Assembly: GCF_011806405.1 (NCBI RefSeq)
Contig: NZ_JAATOW010000005.1
Coordinates: 1 to 64,000, forward strand
From: Pseudooceanicola sp. HF7
GTDB lineage: Bacteria > Pseudomonadota > Alphaproteobacteria > Rhodobacterales > Rhodobacteraceae
Reading direction: 5' to 3'
Length of the DNA: 64,000 nt
Part shown: positions 25,069 through 33,110 of the stretch, one piece after another
Layout: every line of letters begins with the position of its first letter
How positions within the stretch are numbered: position 1 is the stretch's first letter
Notes under the pieces: model-generated
The model's input: only the letters and a program-made list of their open reading frames with translations
Databases searched by the model: none
What the model was told of the DNA's origin: nothing
Translations under genes and position numbers: made by a program

Positions 25069-26126
25069 GCGGTTTCCGCAGGCAGCAGGCAGCATTGCTC
25101 GGGCTGCGGCACCAGGTTCACGTGCAGCCCCGGTTCCAGCGGGTTGGTGAGCGGGCCATTGGCCTTGAGCTCGCCCGCGGGGGTCATGCATTGGTACTGG
25201 TAGGCACGGCCCAGGTAGGTGCGCAGGCCCAGGGTGGCCGGGATGCCCCAGTCGGTGGTCGAAACTTCAAGCCCCTCGGGCCGCGTGGCCAGGACGAAAT
25301 CCTGTGCCGGCACGGTGAACTTGTCCTTGGGGAAGTCCAGCGTGGCGCCGCCCTCCATCTCCGCACGCACGGCATCGCCCGCTTCGGAAATGACACGCAT
25401 GGGGATCATGTTCTCGAAGCCAACGAAATCGGCGACAAAGGCGTTCGCGGGGCGCGAATACAGCACCTCCGGCGTGTCCAGCTGCATGATGCGGCCCGCG
25501 TTCATGATTGCCACGCGGTCAGAGATCGAAAACGCCTCTTCCTGGTCGTGGGTGACGTAAAGCGCGGTGGTGCCATTGGCCTGCTGCAGGCGGCGGATCT
25601 CCACCCGCATGTCGACGCGCAGCTTGGCATCCAGGTTGGACAGCGGTTCATCGAACATCAGCAGCGGCGGCTCAATCACCAGCGCACGGGCCAGGGCGAC
25701 CCGCTGGCGCTGACCGCCCGACAGGTTGGCCGGGTAGCGATCCGCCAGGTGGCCCAGGCCGACGCGCTCGATCATGTCATCGGCGCGCTTGTGGCGCTCT
25801 GCCGTGCCCATGCCGCGCTGCTTCAGCCCGAAGGCCACGTTGTCGCGCACGCTCAGGTGCGGGAACAGCGCATAGGTCTGGAACACCAGCCCGATGTCGC
25901 GCGAATGGGCGGGCAGGCGGGTCAGGTCCCGGTCGCCCAGCATGATGGTGCCCGCGGTGGGCTCCAGGAAGCCGGCGACAAGGCGCAGGGTGGTGGTCTT
26001 GCCACAGCCCGACGCGCCTAGAAGCGAGACAAGCTCGCCTTCGCCGACATGCAGGGAAAGGTCCTCAAGCACCTTGGTGGTGCCGTAGTGGGCCGTGATG
26101 GCATCGAGGGAAAGGGAAACTGTCAT
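25065..26126 (-). CDS. ABC transporter ATP-binding protein, PotA/FbpC type
   Basis: A 353-residue ATPase with Walker A GASGCGKTT, Q-loop VFQTYALFPH, signature LSGGQRQR and Walker B LLMFDEPLSNLD, plus the C-terminal TOBE regulatory domain from about residue 270. This is the spermidine/putrescine-iron-thiamine import class. It is co-transcribed with two permeases and a binding protein, and overlaps the deaminase gene downstream. The gene neighbours suggest that its cargo is a purine compound. Confidence 0.94.
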   Translation of the reverse strand: MTVSLSLDAITAHYGTTKVLEDLSLHVGEGELVSLLGASGCGKTTTLRLVAGFLEPTAGTIMLGDRDLTRLPAHSRDIGLVFQTYALFPHLSVRDNVAFGLKQRGMGTAERHKRADDMIERVGLGHLADRYPANLSGGQRQRVALARALVIEPPLLMFDEPLSNLDAKLRVDMRVEIRRLQQANGTTALYVTHDQEEAFSISDRVAIMNAGRIMQLDTPEVLYSRPANAFVADFVGFENMIPMRVISEAGDAVRAEMEGGATLDFPKDKFTVPAQDFVLATRPEGLEVSTTDWGIPATLGLRTYLGRAYQYQCMTPAGELKANGPLTNPLEPGLHVNLVPQPEQCCLLPAETA

Positions 26127-26131
26127 GGGCT

Positions 26132-26920
26132 CTATTTCGTCAGGAAGGTCAGGCCAAGGGTCCGTTCCACGATCGCCATGACCCCGACGGTCACGAACAT
26201 CAGCAGGACGGAAACAGAGGCGATTGTGGGATCGAAGAACTGCTCCATGTGGGCAAGCAGCTGGATCGGCAGGGTCGAGACGCCCGGACCGGTCAGGAAG
26301 ATCGACACCGAGACATCGTTGAGAGAGGTGATGAAGGCCAGGATGAAACCGGCGATGATGCCCGCTTTGACGTTGGGCAGCACGATGGTGAAGAAGGCCT
26401 TCCAGCGCGGGCAGCCAAGGGAAACGGCGGCGTCCTCGATGGAGAAGTCGAAGGCATTGAGGGAGGCCCCGACAACCCGCACGCAATAGGGCAGCACCAG
26501 CAGCGCGTGGCCCAGCAGCAGGGAGGTCATGATCGGAAGCCCGGCGCCGATGGCGACGGATTTCATCAGCGAGAAGCCCAGCACGATCTCAGGGATCAGG
26601 ATGGGCAGCACGTAGACATTGCCCAGGAACTTGGGCAGCTCGACCCGGTAGCGGGCCAGCGCATAGGCCGCCGGAACCCCGATCATCATGGAGATCGCGG
26701 TGCCGCCGACCGCCAGCGCGAAGGAGGTCATGATCGTGCGGCGGAAGGCCGAGATCTCGAAGATGTTCTGGTACCAGTGCAGCGTCAGCCCTTCCGGCGG
26801 GAAGGTCAGGAAGGCCGTGTCCGACAGCGAGGTGCCGATGATGATCACCAGCGGACCGACCAGGAACAGGAAGGTCAGGACCGCGAAGGCGACAAGAAGG
26901 GGATGGGTACGGGTGTTCAT
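26132..26920 (-). CDS. ABC transporter permease, PotC type
   Basis: A 262-residue inner-membrane permease with six hydrophobic segments and the docking loop EDAAVSLGCPRWKAFFTIVLP. It is the second permease of a PotBC-like pair: its ATG overlaps the stop of the first permease (TGATG), and it lies 5 bp before the ATPase. It imports the ligand of the 27.9-kb binding protein. Confidence 0.93.
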   Translation of the reverse strand: MNTRTHPLLVAFAVLTFLFLVGPLVIIIGTSLSDTAFLTFPPEGLTLHWYQNIFEISAFRRTIMTSFALAVGGTAISMMIGVPAAYALARYRVELPKFLGNVYVLPILIPEIVLGFSLMKSVAIGAGLPIMTSLLLGHALLVLPYCVRVVGASLNAFDFSIEDAAVSLGCPRWKAFFTIVLPNVKAGIIAGFILAFITSLNDVSVSIFLTGPGVSTLPIQLLAHMEQFFDPTIASVSVLLMFVTVGVMAIVERTLGLTFLTK

Positions 26921-27762
26921 CAGCCAGCCACCGGGTTCAGTTTACGTGCCACGCGGGACATCAGGAGGACGGTGGTCAGCGTCACGACCACCATGATCGC
27001 CGCCACGGTAGAGGCCGCGACCCAGTCGAAGCGCACCATGGCGTTCTGGTAAAGGAAGGTGCCCATCATCATCTGGCGCTCACCGCCCAGCAGCTGCGGC
27101 GTGGCATAGGATGTGAAGGAGCCGGTGAAGACCAGCACGGAGCCCACGATCAGCCCCGGCACCGCCATCGGCAGCACCACCTCGCGGAAGGCCGCCGCGG
27201 GCTTGGCGCCCAGCGATGCGGCCGCGTCGGTCATATCCTGCGGGATGCCTTCCAGCACGCCCACCAGGGTCAGGATCATCAGCGGCACGAAGAGGTAGAC
27301 CATGGCCACGATCACCGACCCTTCGGTGTAAAGCATCGACAGCGGCTCCGTGATCACGCCGATCCAGAGCAGGAAATCGTTCAGGATGCCGTTCTTGCCC
27401 AGGATGATGAGCCAGGCAAAGCTGCGCACCACCACGCCGGTCAGCAGCGGGAAGACCGCGGCGATGATCAGCAGGCTCTTCAGCCGGCCGGGCGTCTTGG
27501 CGACCACCCAGGCGGTCAGGAACCCGATGATGACGGAAATCACGGTGGTGATCACCGCCACTTCCATGGTGCGCCAAAGCACGCGCATCCGCAGCCGGGA
27601 ATCAAAGTAGGCAGCATAGGTGGCAAAGGGGCCTTCCGGATCGCCGAAGGTCGTGGCGAGGGTGGAAAACACCGGTAACAGCAGGAAGCAGGTCACCAGC
27701 AAAATGGCCGGGGCGGATAAGGCCCAGGCGCGCAGGCGGGGGGAGGATCTGAAAGGCACCAC
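26920..27762 (-). CDS. ABC transporter permease, PotB type
   Basis: A 280-residue inner-membrane permease with about six transmembrane helices and the loop TDAAASLGAKPAAAFREVVLP. The start is a GTG (27762 or the adjacent GTG at 27759), as no ATG is available at the hydrophobic N-terminus (RLRAWALSAPAILLVTCFLL). The ribosome site is weak. Two strong hairpins separate it from the binding-protein gene upstream. Confidence 0.9.
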   Translation of the reverse strand: MVPFRSSPRLRAWALSAPAILLVTCFLLLPVFSTLATTFGDPEGPFATYAAYFDSRLRMRVLWRTMEVAVITTVISVIIGFLTAWVVAKTPGRLKSLLIIAAVFPLLTGVVVRSFAWLIILGKNGILNDFLLWIGVITEPLSMLYTEGSVIVAMVYLFVPLMILTLVGVLEGIPQDMTDAAASLGAKPAAAFREVVLPMAVPGLIVGSVLVFTGSFTSYATPQLLGGERQMMMGTFLYQNAMVRFDWVAASTVAAIMVVVTLTTVLLMSRVARKLNPVAG

Positions 27763-27796
27763 GATGTTCCGGTGTTTAGGTCAGTTAAAGCAGGCG

Positions 27797-27906
27797 CTGC
27801 GCCGAATGGCTTTCGGCGCAGGCTGAGGCGCAGGGACCTGCGCAGGACGGTCGCGGAAAACTCCGCGTCTCTGCGGGCCGGTGCGGGGCGATCCCGCGCG
27901 GCCCGC
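27797..27906 (-). promoter_or_regulatory. Intercistronic stem-loops after the binding-protein gene
   Basis: Two hairpins: GCGGGCCG/CGGCCCGC enclosing GCGGG/CCCGC (27873-27906), and CTGCGCCGAA/TTCGGCGCAG with a 5-base loop (27797-27821). They sit between the binding-protein stop and the permease start without a T-tract, so they probably protect or attenuate the mRNA to favour the binding protein. Confidence 0.6.
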
Positions 27907-27915
27907 AAAGGGCAC

Positions 27916-28932
27916 TCACATGCCGAAGATCTCGTTCCACATGTCGATCCAGTCGGACTTGTGGGCGTTCATCTTGGCGTAATCCATGGTGTTCAGCTCA
28001 TCGATCGCCTCTTCGCCATAGGTCCACATGGCGGCCTGTTCCGGCGTCAGGTCGACGTTCATGTTGATCGGCGCGTCCACACCCTGTTCCGCGTTCTTCT
28101 GCTGCACTTCGTCGGAGAGGACGAAGTTGATGAACTCGTAGGCCAGGTCGACGTTCTCTGCACCCTTGGGGATGTTGAGCGTGTTGAGCACGGCGATGTC
28201 GCCGTCTTCAAGATCGGCCCAGGTCATGGTCGGCACGGCTTCACGCAGCGAGCGCAGGGTGAAATCCTGCGTCATCGTGATCTGGGCTTCGCCGGTCGAC
28301 ACAAGGTTCACCATTTCGGAGCCGGTGTTGTAGTTCTTGACCACGTGGGGCTTCAGGGCTTCGATCAGCTCGAAGGCGGGGGCATCATCCTCGTAGGCGT
28401 CCGTGCCTGCGACCATGCCGGCCTGCACGACAACCATCGGGCCCGCCGTGGTGGTGATGCCGGGAAGAGAGATCTTGCCGTCGGTCTCGCCGCCCAGGAA
28501 ATCCGCCCAGGAGGTGATCGGCTCCACCGTAGCGCTGTCGTAGACCACGCCGATGCGGCCCACGGTATAGGCCGGGCCGAAGCCGCCCTGCGGGTCACGG
28601 GCAACCGGGTAGATGTTCTCGATGTTCGGCGCCTTGGAGGCATCGAATTCCTGGAACACGCCCTTTTCGATGCCGATCTGGCTGTAGGCATCGGTCAGGA
28701 AGATGACGTCGACGCCCTTGCCACCGCGGGCCTGCAGCTTGCCCAGGCGGTCGGCGTTGTTGCCGGTCTCGAAGACCACGTCGCAGCCGCACATTTCCTT
28801 GAAGGGTTCGATGATATTGGCGTCCAGCTTGTCGCCGTTATAGCCCCACCAGGAGACGGTCAGCGTTTCGGACTGGGCCGCGGCCGCAGAAGCCACAAGC
28901 GCAAGGACGGAAAGAGTACCAAGTTTTTTCAT
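27916..28932 (-). CDS. ABC transporter substrate-binding protein, PotD/spermidine-putrescine type
   Basis: A 338-residue periplasmic protein with a signal peptide (MKKLGTLSVLALVASAAAAQ) and a mature start ETLTVSWWGYNGDK. The fold is that of PotD-type proteins (VDVIFLTDAYSQIGIEKGVF). Two cysteines in KEMCGCDVV are next to each other, which is unusual in this class. The ligand is probably a purine derivative given the co-located deaminases and nucleoside hydrolase, although polyamine transport cannot be excluded. Confidence 0.9.
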   Translation of the reverse strand: MKKLGTLSVLALVASAAAAQSETLTVSWWGYNGDKLDANIIEPFKEMCGCDVVFETGNNADRLGKLQARGGKGVDVIFLTDAYSQIGIEKGVFQEFDASKAPNIENIYPVARDPQGGFGPAYTVGRIGVVYDSATVEPITSWADFLGGETDGKISLPGITTTAGPMVVVQAGMVAGTDAYEDDAPAFELIEALKPHVVKNYNTGSEMVNLVSTGEAQITMTQDFTLRSLREAVPTMTWADLEDGDIAVLNTLNIPKGAENVDLAYEFINFVLSDEVQQKNAEQGVDAPINMNVDLTPEQAAMWTYGEEAIDELNTMDYAKMNAHKSDWIDMWNEIFGM

Positions 28933-29171
28933 GGGGTATTCCCTGTTGTCTACGGGCAGGCGGATAGGCTCCGCCCGCGATTTATGTGACGCGTGAACTA
29001 TTCCGTCGGGGCACCGGAAGGCAAATAGCCACGGGCCTGGTGACGGACTTTTCCAGCTTCATTCCTGCAAGAGCGCCTTTTCAACCGGCAGGAAGCGGCG
29101 CGGGTCGTGGTCATTTGTGTGCATATGACTCTAACCCGCGTCGGATTTTCTGGCTGCGTCCGGCCGCCAGC

Positions 29172-31055
29172 TTACCAGACAACCGGGTGAGTCGCGCCAT
29201 TCGTGACATTCACCAGCCCCTGGGGTGCGTGCTCGGAGGGGGCCACCAGGACCCATTGCCAGGGCGAACAGGTCAGCGTGGCCCAGGCCAGGCGCTCCGG
29301 GAAGCCGGGCTGCCAGCGCGGGTTGAAGCTGGGCTCGTAGAGCCATTCGATCCCTTCGGCGGCACGGTAAAGCGCCTGCATCTCCGCATCCACGGCCTCG
29401 GCGGGGCGGGCGGTCATCAGGCCGGCGATTTCCCAGCCGACGGTGGCCAGCACCTTGCCCTGGGACACCAGCGCCCAGCCGCCTTGCATCTCGGCCACGG
29501 TATTGGCCGCCAGCGCCATGGCGGCATCAGAGGATCCGCAGGCCCAGAGGTTATGCTTGTCATGCGCCATCGAGCAGGCCAGCGCCGTGTCGGGCGTGGC
29601 CGGGCCACAGCCCAGCCAGAACATCTTCGACACGGCCCCCTCGCCAGAGAAGCGGTCGATGATGGCGAACTTGGTGATGTTGCGCGCGCTGTCGCGCTGC
29701 ACCGCGCCATCCACCACGGGCAGATCGGCGGTCAGGAACTCCGGCGCCCAGTGGAAGGGGCGCAACAGGGCGGCGGTCATCGCCGCGCGCCCCGGTTCGG
29801 CGGCAATGCGGAAGTCCTCGGCCTTTAGCTGGCGTCCCACGTTCACCGTCTTGCGCGCCCAGTCGGGCCAGTCGATACGCGGCACCTCCGCCAGGTAGCG
29901 CGTGCCCTCGGACACCTTCTGCCCATCCGCCCAGACCTCCGCGATGGAGAAGGCCTCCACATCATCCAGCAGCACGATATCGGCGTAGCGGCCCGGGGCG
30001 ATCAGCCCCTGCCAGGCCTCCAGCCGCATGTGGCGGGCGGGGTTGATGGTGGCGCATTGCACGGCGATTTCCGGGGCCAGCCCGGCCTCGATTGCCATGC
30101 GGACGTTGTGATCCGTCGCGCCGGTCTTGAAGGTATCGGTGGCAGAGCGGTCATCGGTGGCAAAGGCCACCCGCGACCAGTCCCGCAGGCCCAGTTGCAG
30201 CAGGCCCTGCACCATTTCTTTCAAGGAATGGATGCGCAGCTCGATGAACAGCCCGGCAGAGAGCTTGTTCATGGCTTCCTTTGCGGTCCACATCTCGTGA
30301 TCAGAGCTGATGCCGGCGGCCGCAAAGGCATTGATCGTGGGCAGGTCGGTCAGCCCGGCGGCATGGCCCTCCACCACGGCGCGGGCCTCCAGCGTGGCGG
30401 TGATCATGCCCCAGAGACGGGCGTGGGACGGGTTCTCGGGATCGGAGACTCCGGGCCAGTCCATGACCTCGTCCAGGCCCGCGACCATGCGGCTTTCCTT
30501 CAGGAAGTCGCGCTGCGCCTCGTAACCCAGCCAGCCGCCGCCATGCTCATAGGCGGTGGGTGGTACGGCAGAGCCGGGCAGGGGGTAGATCTTCAGCGGC
30601 GACCCGGCGCGGCGGGCGGCCAGCCAGAAATCCAGCGTCCGGTCGGCATCCACGTTGGAAAACTCGTGGCTGGCCTCGCAGGTCCAGGTATTGCCGCGCG
30701 GCAGGACCAGCGCGGCCTCGTATTCCGGTGTCAGGTGAGAGCTTTCGATATGCTTGTGCACTTCGCCCAGGCCCGGAACCGCGTGCAGGTCGGGCAGGTC
30801 GATCACCTCTGCGGCCGTGCCGGGCCAGCTGCCCACGGGGCCGACATAGGCGATGCGCGCCCCCGAGATCACCACTTCCTGGCCCTCGCGCCAAAGCCCC
30901 GTGCCCGCATCCAGCAGGCGTCCGGGGCGCAGGATCCGATCCGCCGGCGCCTTGCCAAGGGAGACCTGCAGCAGCGCCTGGCGAATGGCGGCTTCGGCTT
31001 TCGGGTCAAGATCGGTATCGGGGGGAAGCGGGGTCATCTGGGGGTCCGGCGTCAT
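29172..31055 (-). CDS. Adenine deaminase family protein
   Basis: A 627-residue amidohydrolase in the adenine deaminase (AdeC) family: metal-binding GEVHKHIESSHLTP, ASHEFSNV, SSDHEMW and the late FATDDRSATDT are all in order, and the C-terminal half (from about residue 420) is the extra adenine deaminase domain with AMAHDKHNL-like SMAHDKHNLWACG. It converts adenine to hypoxanthine plus ammonia. It is first in the leftward purine-salvage set, 239 bp before the binding-protein gene, so it may have its own promoter. ATG at 31055; an ATG six codons in is an alternative. Confidence 0.9.
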   Translation of the reverse strand: MTPDPQMTPLPPDTDLDPKAEAAIRQALLQVSLGKAPADRILRPGRLLDAGTGLWREGQEVVISGARIAYVGPVGSWPGTAAEVIDLPDLHAVPGLGEVHKHIESSHLTPEYEAALVLPRGNTWTCEASHEFSNVDADRTLDFWLAARRAGSPLKIYPLPGSAVPPTAYEHGGGWLGYEAQRDFLKESRMVAGLDEVMDWPGVSDPENPSHARLWGMITATLEARAVVEGHAAGLTDLPTINAFAAAGISSDHEMWTAKEAMNKLSAGLFIELRIHSLKEMVQGLLQLGLRDWSRVAFATDDRSATDTFKTGATDHNVRMAIEAGLAPEIAVQCATINPARHMRLEAWQGLIAPGRYADIVLLDDVEAFSIAEVWADGQKVSEGTRYLAEVPRIDWPDWARKTVNVGRQLKAEDFRIAAEPGRAAMTAALLRPFHWAPEFLTADLPVVDGAVQRDSARNITKFAIIDRFSGEGAVSKMFWLGCGPATPDTALACSMAHDKHNLWACGSSDAAMALAANTVAEMQGGWALVSQGKVLATVGWEIAGLMTARPAEAVDAEMQALYRAAEGIEWLYEPSFNPRWQPGFPERLAWATLTCSPWQWVLVAPSEHAPQGLVNVTNGATHPVVW

Positions 31056-31165
31056 GGAAGGTGCCCCCGCCTAGCCCAGTGACGGACGGGCGGCAAGGGA
31101 TCCGCCCCGCCGCCCGTTCTTGCGTTTTTGCGCGCTCAACCGGTGGTGGCGCGGCCCGGTCGGGC

Positions 31166-31705
31166 CTAGGCCTCGTGCGGGGCGTTCTTCAGCAGCATCC
31201 CCAGGGCCACCAGCGACGCCCCGGTCGAGATCAGCTCGACCGACAGCAGGATGCCCAGGGTGACGGCGGCAGAGGCCGGGAAGTTGGTGAAGATCATCAC
31301 CGCCAGCACGATGGAGATCACGCCACTGATCAGCATCATGAAGCGGAACTGCTGGTTGCGGGCGGTCAGCGCATAGATGATCTTGGAAATGCCGCTGGCC
31401 GTGAACATGATCGCCGCGACGAAGGTCAGGGTGATGATCCCTTCCAGCGGGTTATAAAGCAGCGAGCCCCCCAGCCAGAGGTACAGCACCGTCAGCACCA
31501 CGGCCCAGAGGCGCTCCCGCCAGCCCTCGGCGCGGAAGATGGTGATCAGCTTCAGCACGCCCAGCAGCAGGAAGATCCAGGCCACCATCTGCTGCGCGGT
31601 CACCGTGGCCGCGAAGGGATTGAGCAGGGCGACGATGCCCCCGATGATGCCGATCACCCCCAGGATGACCCACCATGTCCAGTTCACGCCAGTCGTCTCG
31701 GCCAT
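31166..31705 (-). CDS. HdeD/DUF308 family membrane protein
   Basis: A 179-residue inner-membrane protein with six hydrophobic helices in three hairpins, e.g. WWVILGVIGIIGGIVALLNP and ISGVISIVLAVMIF, and the GI..L..P pattern of DUF308/HdeD repeats. HdeD is linked to acid resistance in enterobacteria; its molecular role is unclear. It stands alone between the purine operon and the AI-2E transporter gene. A GC-rich hairpin (CGGGCGGC/GCCGCCCG, 31087-31116) lies downstream. Confidence 0.85.
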   Translation of the reverse strand: MAETTGVNWTWWVILGVIGIIGGIVALLNPFAATVTAQQMVAWIFLLLGVLKLITIFRAEGWRERLWAVVLTVLYLWLGGSLLYNPLEGIITLTFVAAIMFTASGISKIIYALTARNQQFRFMMLISGVISIVLAVMIFTNFPASAAVTLGILLSVELISTGASLVALGMLLKNAPHEA

Positions 31706-31865
31706 GCCGCACCCCCGATGCTTGCGGGAATGACGATATGAAATTCCCTATCTCCCTGAGGTTGCGCCTGAATTCTAACCAAGTCAATCTGGGCGGGCAG
31801 GGGCGTGGGAAATATCTCCCTCCTGTTACATTCACCCCGGCAGACCCCATGCAGACCGCCCCGGC

Positions 31866-32966
31866 TCAGCCCCGGGCCACGGGCTCGGCGGGCACTGGCT
31901 CGGCCGGCACGGGCAGCTCGTCATCCACGCGTTCGGCCAGCAGCAGCGCCAGCCAGCGCGTGGAGTCAAAGCTCGACAGGATGATCGTCAGGATGGAGGT
32001 CAGCGGCACCGCGAGGATCGCCCCCGGGATCCCCCAAAGCGCTGTCCAGCTGGCCAGCGCCAGCAGCACCACGAAGGGCGACAGGTTCAGCTGCCGCCCG
32101 ATAAGGCGCGGCTCGATGATATTGCCCAGCACGAACTGGGCCGAACTCAGCGATACCGCCAGCCCCAGGGTCACGGGGAGCGAGCCGAACTGCGCCAGCG
32201 ACAGCGCCACCGGGAAGAAGACCCCCAGGTAGGAGCCGACATAGGGGATGTAGTTCAGCATTCCGATCACCACCGCCCAGAACAGCGCGAAATCGACCCC
32301 GAACAGCACCAGGATCACGTAAGAGGTCGTGCCCAGGATCAGGTTGATCAGCGTCTTGAAGGCCAGGTAGCGGCTGATCTTGACGTTGATGTCCGCCAGC
32401 ACACGCGACACCCGCTGGTGCTGGGCACGGTCCTTCAGGGCCGCGGCCAGGCGGCGCTGGAAAGACGCGCGCTCGGCCATCAGGAAAGCGGCATAGATCG
32501 AGATCAGCAGGATGATCGCGCCCAGGTTGGTAAAGCCCCCCAGGATCGCCAGGAAGAGCGCGCGCAGATCGATCCGGCCCACGGTCTGCTCTCGGATCTC
32601 GTCCCAAAGCTCCTGTTCGTCGAAATGGTAATGGACCGCCGCCTCGTCGGCCATGGCGCGCAGGTTCTCCTGGTAGCGCGGCGCGACGGCGATGATCTCC
32701 TGCACGGTGGCAGAGACGATGATGCCCAGGGCCACGATGATCAGGATCAGCCCCACCAGCAGGAACAGCCGCACGATCTGCTCTGGCACCCAGGACACCA
32801 GCGGCAAGCGGCGCAATTGCGCGGCGGTGGATTCCAGCAGGTAGATCAGGATGATCGCCGTCACGATGGGCAGCAGCAGGGCCTGCCCGATATACAGCAT
32901 CGTTCCGATCCCCAGAACCAGCAGCAGGGACAGCACCAGCGTCTGCAGGGAGTTTTCCTTTGTCAC
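31866..32966 (-). CDS. AI-2E family transporter
   Basis: A 366-residue inner-membrane protein of the TqsA/PerM (DUF20) family with about eight helices. The N-terminal pair is LVLSLLLVLGIGTMLYIG and IVTAIILIYLLE; the conserved C-terminal blocks are IPYVGSYLGVFFPVAL and QFVLGNIIEPRLIGRQLNL. Members export AI-2 or other small solutes or work as Na+/H+ antiporters. The start is a GTG at 32966, overlapping the TGA of a 12-codon leader ORF (GTGA), so translation is probably coupled. No known operon partner besides the leader. Confidence 0.9.
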   Translation of the reverse strand: MTKENSLQTLVLSLLLVLGIGTMLYIGQALLLPIVTAIILIYLLESTAAQLRRLPLVSWVPEQIVRLFLLVGLILIIVALGIIVSATVQEIIAVAPRYQENLRAMADEAAVHYHFDEQELWDEIREQTVGRIDLRALFLAILGGFTNLGAIILLISIYAAFLMAERASFQRRLAAALKDRAQHQRVSRVLADINVKISRYLAFKTLINLILGTTSYVILVLFGVDFALFWAVVIGMLNYIPYVGSYLGVFFPVALSLAQFGSLPVTLGLAVSLSSAQFVLGNIIEPRLIGRQLNLSPFVVLLALASWTALWGIPGAILAVPLTSILTIILSSFDSTRWLALLLAERVDDELPVPAEPVPAEPVARG

Positions 32967-33001
32967 GCGGTCTTGCTCCGTCTCATCTTGCTCCGTCTCA
33001 T
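32963..33001 (-). CDS. Possible 12-codon leader peptide (two MRRSK repeats)
   Basis: An ATG at 33001 follows AGGAGG (33010-33015, minus strand) with 8-base spacing and opens a frame reading MRRSKMRRSKTA before TGA. The TGA overlaps the GTG start of the AI-2E transporter in GTGA. The transporter's own GTG has only a weak site inside the repeat, so the strong Shine-Dalgarno seems to belong to the leader. Its two basic MRRSK units come from a 15-bp tandem duplication. Coding is not proven; a coupling or attenuation role is inferred. Confidence 0.45.
   Translation of the reverse strand: MRRSKMRRSKTA
32971..33000. repeat. Tandem 15-bp duplication in the AI-2E leader
   Basis: TCTTGCTCCGTCTCA occurs twice head to tail. 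It duplicates five codons of the leader ORF and the ACGGAG sequence upstream of the transporter GTG; slippage could vary the leader length. Confidence 0.8.
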
Positions 33002-33110
33002 GTCATGATCCTCCTGGCCGGCCCGCAGCGCTCAGGCCGCGCGCTTCACTTATGGCGGCTGGCCCGGGCCGGGCACAGTGGGCAACCGGCTCACTTTTGG
33101 GTGAACGGGG

